NCBI GenBank assembly: GCA_010030605.1 | Contig: RHCK01000044.1 | Coordinates: forward strand, 1-9,238 | Reading direction: 5' to 3' | Length of the DNA stretch: 9,238 nucleotides | Source of the DNA: Acidimicrobiia bacterium | GTDB taxonomy: Bacteria; Actinomycetota; Acidimicrobiia; Acidimicrobiales; Ilumatobacteraceae | In this document: positions 1 through 5,607 of the stretch, piece after piece | Position numbering within the stretch: position 1 is the stretch's first letter | Layout: the number at the start of each line of letters is the position of its first letter | Position numbers and translations under genes: made by a program | Notes under the pieces: generated by a model | The model's database searches: none | Told to the model about the DNA's origin: nothing | What the model saw: only the letters and a program-made list of their open reading frames with translations

Positions 1-378
1 GTCGTACAAGGCGAGAATGCCCTCGAACACGATGATGGGTGCGGACTTCACCACCATCACCTCGTCCGAGCGATTGTGATTCGGATAGTCGTACACCGGA
101 ACTTCCACCGTCTCGCCGGAGATCAACTTGTGCAGTTGGTCGTTGGTGAGGTCCCAATCGAAGGCATCGGGATGGTCGTAATTGGCGGCGGCTCGCTGGT
201 CAAAGGACTGATGATCGCGTCGTATGTAATACGAGTCCTGCTTGATGACGGCCAGGCGATCGGCACCGACCACTTCTTCCAGGCGTTCGGTGACGGTTGT
301 TTTGCCCGAGCAGGTGCCCCCAGCAACCCCGATCACGAACGGCTTTTCGCGCGTGGCGGTGGCGTTTCCCCTGCTCAT
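1..378 (-). CDS. udk: Uridine kinase, N-terminal 126 residues (3' end off the left edge)
   Basis: Predicted to phosphorylate uridine (and usually cytidine) to the monophosphate in cytosolic pyrimidine salvage. Translating the minus strand from the ATG at 378-376 gives an open frame to base 1. Visible motifs are a P-loop GGTCSGKTT (about residues 20-28), KQDSYY (46-51), the family hallmark NYDHPDAFD (66-74), VYDYPNHNR (about 92-100) and the strand IIVFEGILAL near the edge. Family members are about 200-220 residues, so roughly 60% is present; the C-terminal nucleoside-binding and lid part lies outside the window. The P-loop starts about residue 17, usual for the family, which supports this start. 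There is no Shine-Dalgarno; a -10-like box lies 6 nt before the ATG, suggesting a leaderless mRNA. The gene is divergent from the DUF3263 gene. The alternative is another P-loop kinase of the phosphoribulokinase/uridine kinase superfamily, but the NYDHPDAFD motif favours uridine kinase. Confidence 0.93.
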   Translation of the reverse strand, partial: MSRGNATATREKPFVIGVAGGTCSGKTTVTERLEEVVGADRLAVIKQDSYYIRRDHQSFDQRAAANYDHPDAFDWDLTNDQLHKLISGETVEVPVYDYPNHNRSDEVMVVKSAPIIVFEGILALYD

Positions 379-384
379 GAGGCA

Positions 385-390
385 AGGCTA
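385..390 (-). promoter_or_regulatory. Putative -10 box (TAGCCT) of a leaderless uridine kinase promoter
   Basis: Read on the minus strand, TAGCCT fits the actinobacterial TANNNT -10 pattern and ends 6 nt before the ATG at 378. That places transcription start at or next to the start codon. No purine-rich ribosome binding site precedes the ATG. The same arrangement is seen before the cysO-like and collagen-like genes. Confidence 0.45.
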
Positions 391-414
391 ACCGTGGGGG
401 TGCTTGTAATGGGG

Positions 415-429
415 TGCCCGAAACGGGCA
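415..429. promoter_or_regulatory. Perfect short hairpin/palindrome in the divergent udk-DUF3263 spacer
   Basis: TGCCCG (415-420) and CGGGCA (424-429) are perfect inverted repeats around AAA. They lie 10 nt before the ATG at 440, inside a 61-nt spacer between divergent genes. It could be an operator for one or both genes or a 5'-UTR hairpin. There is no T-run, so a terminator is unlikely. A possible -10 (TGTAAT, 405-410) lies just upstream. A second weak candidate, CAGGCT (428-433), sits 6 nt before the ATG and overlaps the right arm of the hairpin. Confidence 0.3.
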
Positions 430-439
430 GGCTTACACA

Positions 440-700
440 ATGTCGTTGACCGAACGTGAACAGGCCATCCTCGATTTCGAGCGGGGCTGGTGGACCGAGG
501 ACGGGGTCAAGGACCTGATGCTGCGCGAGCGGTTCAATTGCTCGGCCGACGACTACTACAACGAGCTGAACAGGCTGCTGGATAGCCCCGAAGCATTGGC
601 GTACGATCCTCTCGTCGTCCGTCGTCTGCAAAGGGCACGCGAGCGGCGCCGACGCATGCGCCTCGATGGCACATCCGAAACCGGAGGATTGCAGGCATGA
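440..700 (+). CDS. DUF3263 family protein
   Basis: A small 86-residue protein of unknown function that I assign to DUF3263, a family typical of Actinobacteria. The pattern seen is an N-terminal LTEREQAILDFERGWW segment (3-18), then a predicted helical region with many acidic and aromatic residues (FNCSADDYYNELNRLLD, 32-48), and a strongly basic Arg-rich C-terminus (about residues 60-74). The mixed helical and basic make-up resembles a small DNA-binding or sigma-region-like fold, but this is inference. It overlaps the next gene by 4 nt (ATGA), so translation is probably coupled. In mycobacteria a DUF3263 gene likewise precedes a LytR_C-domain gene (Rv0430-Rv0431, from memory), so the pair appears conserved and may work together at the cell envelope. 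No good Shine-Dalgarno precedes the ATG; the message may be leaderless. Confidence 0.85.
   Translation: MSLTEREQAILDFERGWWTEDGVKDLMLRERFNCSADDYYNELNRLLDSPEALAYDPLVVRRLQRARERRRRMRLDGTSETGGLQA
683..687 (+). promoter_or_regulatory. Strong Shine-Dalgarno (GGAGG) for the LytR_C gene
   Basis: GGAGG lies inside the 3' end of the DUF3263 gene and 9 nt before the ATG at 697. It is one of the few clear ribosome binding sites in the window. It fixes the start of the downstream gene despite the 4-nt overlap, and fits a gene translated from an internal position of an mRNA. Confidence 0.75.
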
Positions 701-1305
701 GCAACGATCAGTCGTCGAACGAAAATCGGGGACGGGCGGCCGCGAACGGCGTCAGCGTCTCCACCACCCTCAGCGTCATCGTGGCGGCCATCGCCGTGTT
801 GCTGGGGTTCCTGATTCTGCGCGACGTCAACCGCGATCGCAACGACGCGTACGTGCCGAGCGAATCCGAGGTGACCACCACGTTGCCCATCGACCCCACG
901 CAGTCATCGGTGCCCACCGACAGCACCACCTTGCCGCGCACCGGATTCAAGGTGATGGTGGCGAACGCTTCGGGCGTCACCGGTTCGGCCGGTCAGATGA
1001 GCACCGCGTTGCAGGCTCAGCAGTTCATCGTGACGCAGCCCACCAACGCCGCCGAGACCGTGGGCAAGCAGACCGCCACCAAGGTGTATTACGTCGCCGG
1101 TTACGAGAGTGGCGCGGCCGCGGTCGCTCAGGTGTTGGGTGGCGTTCCGATCGAAGCAGTGCCCACGCCGCCGCCGGTCGAGTCCGGTGAGTTGGGTGAG
1201 GCCACGGTGTTGGTTTTGTTGGGTACCGATCTGGCCGGCAAGTTGTTGCCCGGTGCGTTGCCCACCGCTCCGACCGACACCACCACCACGCTCGCTCCGG
1301 CCTGA
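697..1305 (+). CDS. Membrane-anchored LytR_C-domain protein
   Basis: A 202-residue protein with a short hydrophilic N-terminus, one hydrophobic membrane segment (about residues 23-41), a Thr/Pro/Ser-rich linker (about 52-82) and one extracytoplasmic LytR_C domain (about 83-180). Domain hallmarks are a first strand with VMVANASG (86-93), a TKVYYVAGYESGA segment (128-140) and the closing strand ATVLVLLGTDLA (169-180). The tail is again Thr/Pro-rich. LytR_C domains occur at the C-terminus of LytR-CpsA-Psr cell-wall ligases and also alone on a membrane anchor, as here; no LCP catalytic domain is present. The role is probably at the cell wall, but the exact function is unknown. The signal-anchor topology (N-terminus inside) is inferred from the basic residues flanking the hydrophobic stretch. 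It is the second gene of the DUF3263 unit and converges on the glycerate kinase gene. Confidence 0.85.
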   Translation: MSNDQSSNENRGRAAANGVSVSTTLSVIVAAIAVLLGFLILRDVNRDRNDAYVPSESEVTTTLPIDPTQSSVPTDSTTLPRTGFKVMVANASGVTGSAGQMSTALQAQQFIVTQPTNAAETVGKQTATKVYYVAGYESGAAAVAQVLGGVPIEAVPTPPPVESGELGEATVLVLLGTDLAGKLLPGALPTAPTDTTTTLAPA

Positions 1306-1311
1306 TTCACG

Positions 1312-1328
1312 CGCGGCGACTGGCCGCG
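1312..1328. terminator. GC hairpin between convergent LytR_C and glycerate kinase genes
   Basis: CGCGGC (1312-1317) and GCCGCG (1323-1328) form a perfect 6-bp GC stem with a 5-nt loop. It sits in the 37-nt gap between two convergent stop codons. No T-tract follows on either strand, so it is not a classic intrinsic terminator. GC-only hairpins of this kind are proposed terminators in Actinobacteria, and it could serve both strands. Confidence 0.45.
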
Positions 1329-1342
1329 ATGTCGAACGAACG

Positions 1343-2353
1343 TCAACTCGTCATCGTTCGCAACACGTCGAGTGCGGCATGTTCGATGCACCACAGTGGT
1401 TCGTTCATCGCTCTCTCGATTCCGTTCAGTGCGCTGATGTCGGCGAGTGGATTCGGTCGCACCAGGTGACGATCCAGTTCATCGTCCAGATCCAGACGTC
1501 CGACGACGGCGCCGACGCGCTTGCCCATTCGGGTCGCGGCCTCCACGACGCCGCCCACCACCTTGCCGTCGAAACTGGTGTGATCGAGACATCCTTCGCC
1601 GGTGATCACGATGTCGGCGTTCTTCAAACGTGATTCGAAGTTCACCTCGTCGGCCACCAACTCGAAACCGGGGATCAACGTTCCGCCGAGTGCCACCAGA
1701 CCACCGGCCAATCCACCGGCGGCCCCCGCACCGTCGATTGTCGACACGTCGACACCGGTGTTGTCCTTGTACATCTGCACCAAACGTTCCAGTCGTCCGG
1801 TGAGCAAACGAATCTGACTGGGCGTGGCTCCCTTCTGCGGAGCGAACACCGATGCGGCGTCGACGAAGCGAGTGGTGACGTCGCAAGCGATGAGGAACTC
1901 CACGCCCTTCAGTCGTGCCGGAGCATGAATGGCTCGCACCGCTCCCAATCCACCGTCGGTGGTGGCCGAGCCGCCGAGACACACGATGATTCGTTCGGCA
2001 CCCAAGTCGAGCGCGCGATCGATCAATTCGCCGGTACCGGTGGTCGATGCCGCGATTGGATCGTTGTGTTCGGGCCCGCCGACGAGGGTGAGTCCCGATG
2101 CGCGGGCCATCTCGATGACCGCGGTGCCGTGATGAAAGCGCCACTTCGCAATTACGGGATCTCCGAGTGGCCCGGTGACGGTGTTCTCGCGATTCGCTCC
2201 ACCGAGCGCATCGAGCGTCCCCTCACCACCATCGGCCATCGCCAACTCGTCGCACTCGAAGCCGAGTTCCCAACACGCGTGTCCGATGGCGCGCGCCACA
2301 TCGGCGGCCGACGCGGTGCCCTTGAATTTGTCGACCGCGGCCAGAACTCGCAC
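1343..2353 (-). CDS. glxK: Glycerate kinase (GlxK/GarK class I family)
   Basis: Transfers phosphate from ATP to D-glycerate, giving 2-phosphoglycerate in most members, and so feeds glyoxylate and serine breakdown products into glycolysis. Using the GTG at 2353 gives 336 residues. Motifs in order are RVLAAVDKFKGTAS (2-15; family DxFKGxxSA), MADGGEGT (39-46), TTGTGELI, GGSATTDGG (127-135), ACDV (156-159), VFAPQKGAT, GAGAAGGL (208-215) and TGEGCLD (251-257). The frame stays open to a GTG at 2428, but the extra 25 residues carry no family sequence. The 2353 start puts the first beta strand directly after the initiator. It also has CAGACT 6 nt upstream, a weak leaderless -10. Family members are usually about 370-380 residues, so this copy is slightly short. 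The symbol rests on family resemblance. It is convergent with the LytR_C gene and divergent from the cysO-like gene. Confidence 0.93.
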   Translation of the reverse strand: MRVLAAVDKFKGTASAADVARAIGHACWELGFECDELAMADGGEGTLDALGGANRENTVTGPLGDPVIAKWRFHHGTAVIEMARASGLTLVGGPEHNDPIAASTTGTGELIDRALDLGAERIIVCLGGSATTDGGLGAVRAIHAPARLKGVEFLIACDVTTRFVDAASVFAPQKGATPSQIRLLTGRLERLVQMYKDNTGVDVSTIDGAGAAGGLAGGLVALGGTLIPGFELVADEVNFESRLKNADIVITGEGCLDHTSFDGKVVGGVVEAATRMGKRVGAVVGRLDLDDELDRHLVRPNPLADISALNGIERAMNEPLWCIEHAALDVLRTMTS

Positions 2354-2432
2354 ATTGCCAGTCTGTCGCCGGTGGTTCGTGGTGGGCGTTCCCACGCTCA
2401 TTCCGCAGTTGGGATATTCCCGACTCACTCGG

Positions 2433-2438
2433 TAGGGT
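2433..2438 (+). promoter_or_regulatory. Putative -10 box (TAGGGT) of a leaderless promoter for the cysO operon
   Basis: TAGGGT matches TANNNT and ends 7 nt before the ATG at 2446, so the transcript probably begins at the start codon. A partial -35 match, TTGGGA (2409-2414), lies 18 nt upstream. No ribosome binding site is visible. The same hexamer precedes the collagen-like gene. GGGATATTCCC (2411-2421), with GGGA/TCCC arms, lies between the -35 and -10 and could be a small operator, but is weak evidence. Confidence 0.5.
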
Positions 2439-2445
2439 TTCGGAC

Positions 2446-2721
2446 ATGGCCGTCACCGTGCGCATCCCCACCACTCTTCGCCCGCTGTCCGGAGGCAACT
2501 CGACGGTGTCCGTCGAGGGTGCCACGCTTCGCGACGTGTTGGTCAACCTGGATGCCGCGCACCCCGGTTTCAAGGATCGTTTGCTCGACGACCAAGGCGC
2601 GTTGCGTCGCTTCGTGAATCTGTTCGTCGCCGATGACGACGTGCGTTATCTGCAGGGTCTCGACACTCCGGTGCCCGCCGGCGAGACCGTCAGCATCATT
2701 CCTGCCGTCGCTGGCGGTTGA
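2446..2721 (+). CDS. cysO: CysO-like ubiquitin-fold sulfur carrier protein
   Basis: A 91-residue member of the ThiS/MoaD beta-grasp family ending in Gly-Gly. In family members the C-terminal Gly is adenylated and converted to a thiocarboxylate that donates sulfur. The overall pattern, VTVRIPTTLRPLSGG (3-17), RFVNLFVADDDVRYLQGL (55-72) and the tail IIPAVAGG (84-91), closely follows mycobacterial CysO as I recall it. CysO delivers sulfur for cysteine synthesis on O-phosphoserine through CysM, after which the peptidase Mec releases cysteine. No cysM, mec or moeB-type activating gene is visible here; the gene instead leads an operon with sugar-modifying genes, 3 nt before the next start. The usual mycobacterial neighbours may lie elsewhere in the genome. 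The alternative is a MoaD or ThiS serving another pathway, but length and tail favour CysO. The mRNA is probably leaderless. Confidence 0.9.
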   Translation: MAVTVRIPTTLRPLSGGNSTVSVEGATLRDVLVNLDAAHPGFKDRLLDDQGALRRFVNLFVADDDVRYLQGLDTPVPAGETVSIIPAVAGG

Positions 2722-2724
2722 TCG

Positions 2725-4434
2725 ATGGCGCTGTTCGTCAGCGCTCTGTTCGACCTCGCGCGTCACGAAGGCAACACTCGTCGACGTTCGGTGGAGGAAT
2801 ACCTGGTTCTTGGTCGTCGATTGATGGCGAGCAACATCGATCTGCACGTGTACGTCGAGCCACATTTGGTCGACCGAGTACGAGAGATGGCATTGACTCG
2901 TCCTTCGTCGTTGCGAACCGTCATCGAATCGATGGCCGTGCAGCAACTACCGAAGTGGGCCGCGGCAGAGGCCGCGCGTCACGCGTTGGCGGACGGAACG
3001 ATGGTCACCACGTCGTCCACCATGAACGTCGACAAGGACACACCGGCGGCATGCGCGTTGTGGTGGTCGAAAGCGGAACTGGTTCAACGAGCAATTTCGC
3101 TCACGAACGACGAGTCCGCGTGGTGGATCGACTTCGGCATCGCACATGCCTGCGTGTGGCCCGACGGAGGGCTGGAGTCGTTGGTCGATCCGAAACGAAC
3201 ATCGTTGGGAGTCGTGGTCGATTGGCCGACTGTTTCGGGAACGGACTTTCTTCGCAGTGGAGTGCCCGCGACAACCGGAGGTTTGATCGGTCTTCCTCGC
3301 CGGGACCTCGCGCGATTCCGCGAAAGGTTCGAACATGAATTGCGCCGAGCACTCGACCTTGGTTTGCTGGTGAATGACGAAGCGCTGTACTCATTGATGC
3401 TCGACGCACTCGATGTCGATGGTCGACGCGTTGTTTGGTCCACGCTGCTGACGACGTTCGTCTCGGAACCAGTCAGGTCGACCAGCATCGAGAGCATCAA
3501 CGAACCAGCGGAGTCGACCCCGCCAATCGAGGATCATTACGACGTCGTGCGACGAGTGCGGCTTCCCGACCCCGTTGACGATCGATTGCGTTCGATGAAT
3601 CCGTCGATTTGCCGTCATCCACTGTCGGGCTTCGTCTGTCTGGTGCGCGAGGTGAACTATTGCTACAGGGACGGTCACTACGTACGAACCGACGGCAGCG
3701 ACATCATCAAGACGACGTATCGCGTTCTTCGACTCGATGACGACCTGACAGTGATTGGCGGCTGGCCCCTCGACGATTCGTTCGTGCGATCCGACGCCCC
3801 GAAGTTTCCGGTGCATGGCGTCGAGGATCTTCGTTTGTTTCGAATTCACAACGCGTGGTGGGCCAGTGGAACCATTCGTCAACATCGCAGCGACGGTTTG
3901 TGCCAAATCATGTTGCTTCGCCTCGATGGAATCGACGATGGCGCACCACGCGTGACCGACGGACGATTATTGCCGTCGCTTGCGACAGGACGTCACGAGA
4001 AGAACTGGATGCCCATCGAGGGCGATTCGCCATCGTGGATATGGGCCACCGAACCCACGGTCATTCTGCGCATGGATGAAGTCACCGGCACGCTCGTGCC
4101 CAGTCGCGCCGCGCGAGGAGAAGTGAAATTGCGAGGTGGTTCACAGGTGATTCGTCGGGGCGATGGTTGGCTCGCGGTGGTGCACGATGTGCGGCCTCGA
4201 CAAACCAAGTTCGGCCGGATGAACGAGTATCGCCATCGCTTCGTGCGTTGGGATCGCGCGTTGACATCGCCCATGGTCTCGGAACCATTCCGTTTGGGAG
4301 ACGACGAGATGGGATTGGAATTTTGCGCTGGCTTGACCCTTGGTGCAAACGACACCGTGATTCTCTCCACCGGAATCGCCGACAACCGTGCCGAGTTGAT
4401 CGAGTGTCGTCTGCCGGACGAGTGGCGTGATTGA
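2725..4434 (+). CDS. HtrL/YibB-like domain fused to a glycosidase-like beta-propeller
   Basis: A 569-residue two-domain protein. Residues 1 to about 245 resemble the HtrL/YibB family, found in lipopolysaccharide and capsule loci and thought to be glycosyltransferase-like: FVSALFDLAR (4-13), NTRRRSVEEYLVLGRRL (17-33), VYVEPHLVD (42-50), WWSKAELV (113-120) and WWIDFGIAHA (133-142). Residues about 280-565 look like a beta-propeller related to GH43/GH130-type folds: NPSICRHP (292-299), VEDLRLF (366-372), HEKNWMP (424-430), RGGSQVI (470-476) and EFCAGL (532-537). The repeated pattern of Asp/Glu-containing blade starts is consistent with sugar binding or phosphorolysis, but I cannot name a reaction. 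There is no signal peptide or membrane segment, so it is probably cytosolic. The start is fixed by the first beta strand. It begins 3 nt after the cysO-like stop and overlaps the next gene by 4 nt, so translation is probably coupled. Confidence 0.75.
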   Translation: MALFVSALFDLARHEGNTRRRSVEEYLVLGRRLMASNIDLHVYVEPHLVDRVREMALTRPSSLRTVIESMAVQQLPKWAAAEAARHALADGTMVTTSSTMNVDKDTPAACALWWSKAELVQRAISLTNDESAWWIDFGIAHACVWPDGGLESLVDPKRTSLGVVVDWPTVSGTDFLRSGVPATTGGLIGLPRRDLARFRERFEHELRRALDLGLLVNDEALYSLMLDALDVDGRRVVWSTLLTTFVSEPVRSTSIESINEPAESTPPIEDHYDVVRRVRLPDPVDDRLRSMNPSICRHPLSGFVCLVREVNYCYRDGHYVRTDGSDIIKTTYRVLRLDDDLTVIGGWPLDDSFVRSDAPKFPVHGVEDLRLFRIHNAWWASGTIRQHRSDGLCQIMLLRLDGIDDGAPRVTDGRLLPSLATGRHEKNWMPIEGDSPSWIWATEPTVILRMDEVTGTLVPSRAARGEVKLRGGSQVIRRGDGWLAVVHDVRPRQTKFGRMNEYRHRFVRWDRALTSPMVSEPFRLGDDEMGLEFCAGLTLGANDTVILSTGIADNRAELIECRLPDEWRD

Positions 4435-5528
4435 CTGATCACATGTCCGCCCCTCGATCGACGACTCATCCGACGATCGGGTTGGCCATGATCGTGCGCA
4501 ACGAAGGTCGCATCATCGAACGGTGCCTCGAGAGCGTTCGTGGATTCATTGATCATTGGACCATCGTCGACACGGGGTCGCGTGACGGCACTCCCGGGAT
4601 CATCCGCGAGTGCCTGCACGGCATTCCCGGCGCGGTGTACGACCGTCCGTGGGTGGACTTCGGCCACAATCGAACCGAACTGATGTCGCTGGCCCGCGGT
4701 ACCGCCGACTGGTTGCTGTTGTTGGATGCCGACCATGTGGTGGAGGCCGAACCCGACTGGCGTGATTCCGCGAATGAGTGGACCGACGTGATGAACGTCG
4801 AGGTGCGGGGTTTCTTCGACTTCTGGATGCCGTACCTGGTGCGCGGGGATCGTGAATGGAAATATCGCGGAGCGACGCACGAGTTTCTCGATTTCGGCTC
4901 GGACATCACACTCCAGCGGCTGACCGGTTTGCGTGTTCGCGATCGCGGTGACGGGTCGTCGCACCCCGAGAAGTACCGACGCGATGTGGAACTGTTGCAG
5001 AAGCAGATCGATCGAGAGCCCACGGTGTCGCGATGGATGTTCTATTTGGGACAAACGCGTCAGGGCATGGGCGACATCGACGGTGCGCTAGCCGCGTTTC
5101 GCAAGTGCGTCGAACTGAGCTCGTGGGACGAGGAGATCTATTGGTGCTTGTTGTCCATCGGCGAGTTGTTGGTCGCGCGCGGTGATTGGCCCGATGCCGC
5201 TGTTGCTTTGGAAGCGGCGTGGGAGTTCCGACCGAGTCGCGCGGAATCACTCTTCGTTTTGGCAGCGGGACATCGTGAGCGCAACATGTACCTCACCGCA
5301 CGTTTGTTCGCCGAGAAGGGTCTCGAAATTCCCATGCCCGATGATTCGGCGTTCGTGCGACGGTGGGTGTACGAGTGGGGACTGAAGTTCGAGCAATCGG
5401 TGGCCGCCTGGTGGATGGGCGACGATGTGCTGGCCCGCTCGATCTGGCACGAACTCGACGCGCGTGACGATCTTCCTCCGGCGTATCGGGAGCATGTTCG
5501 GGGAAATCTGGCCCGATTCGGAGAGTGA
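4431..5528 (+). CDS. Family 2 glycosyltransferase with C-terminal TPR tail
   Basis: A 365-residue cytosolic glycosyltransferase of the GT-A fold. It has the GT2 start IGLAMIVRNEGRIIERCLESV (16-36), the nucleotide-binding strand TIVDTGSRDGT (44-54), the metal-binding DAD (99-101) in LLLLDADH, and WKYRGATHEFLD (143-154), the acceptor-side motif common in this subgroup. Residues from about 200 form TPR-like helices (SRWMFYLGQ at 200-208, then two or three helical pairs). The sugar and acceptor cannot be read from sequence; some GT2 proteins of this type (SunS-like) glycosylate peptides. The TTG at 4431 overlaps the previous stop in a TTGA, and GGACGAG lies about 10 nt before it. The ATG at 4443 is an alternative that removes only four residues. 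The TPR tail is clearly paralogous to the visible N-terminus of the large convergent gene. It is the last gene of the cysO operon. Confidence 0.88.
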   Translation: MTDHMSAPRSTTHPTIGLAMIVRNEGRIIERCLESVRGFIDHWTIVDTGSRDGTPGIIRECLHGIPGAVYDRPWVDFGHNRTELMSLARGTADWLLLLDADHVVEAEPDWRDSANEWTDVMNVEVRGFFDFWMPYLVRGDREWKYRGATHEFLDFGSDITLQRLTGLRVRDRGDGSSHPEKYRRDVELLQKQIDREPTVSRWMFYLGQTRQGMGDIDGALAAFRKCVELSSWDEEIYWCLLSIGELLVARGDWPDAAVALEAAWEFRPSRAESLFVLAAGHRERNMYLTARLFAEKGLEIPMPDDSAFVRRWVYEWGLKFEQSVAAWWMGDDVLARSIWHELDARDDLPPAYREHVRGNLARFGE

Positions 5529-5540
5529 AGGACATCGTTC

Positions 5541-5559
5541 TCGGGCGATCCCGAAGTTT
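5541..5559 (+). terminator. Weak candidate terminator after the GT2-TPR gene
   Basis: TCGGG (5541-5545) and CCCGA (5550-5554) form a 5-bp stem with a CGAT loop, followed two bases later by TTT (5557-5559). It lies 12 nt after the operon's last stop and before the promoter of the collagen-like gene, where a terminator would be expected. The stem is short and the T-run minimal, so partial read-through into the collagen-like gene is plausible. Confidence 0.35.
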
Positions 5560-5595
5560 GGACGTCAGAGCGACCAGCACCCGTGTTGTTTCCGT

Positions 5596-5601
5596 TAGGG
5601 T
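5596..5601 (+). promoter_or_regulatory. Putative -10 box (TAGGGT) of a leaderless promoter for the collagen-like gene
   Basis: TAGGGT ends 6 nt before the ATG at 5608, so transcription would start at the start codon. It is the same hexamer as the one before the cysO-like gene. I see no good -35 at the usual spacing and no Shine-Dalgarno. The 79-nt spacer is otherwise featureless apart from the weak hairpin. Confidence 0.5.
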
Positions 5602-5607
5602 GTCCGC

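Noticed and set aside
200..631. 143-residue minus-strand open frame overlapping udk and DUF3263
   Set aside because: It is a frame-shifted reading of udk and the antisense of DUF3263. The uridine kinase motifs are in the other minus frame, starting at 378.
1334..1360. Longer inverted repeat CGAACG...CGTTCG near the 3' end of the glycerate kinase gene
   Set aside because: The loop is about 15 nt and most of it lies within coding sequence; the nearby GC hairpin at 1312-1328 is the better terminator candidate.
3993..5054. 353-residue minus-strand open frame across the HtrL-propeller and GT2 genes
   Set aside because: It is antisense to two genes with clear family motifs and has a His/Arg/Ser-rich composition typical of shadow frames.
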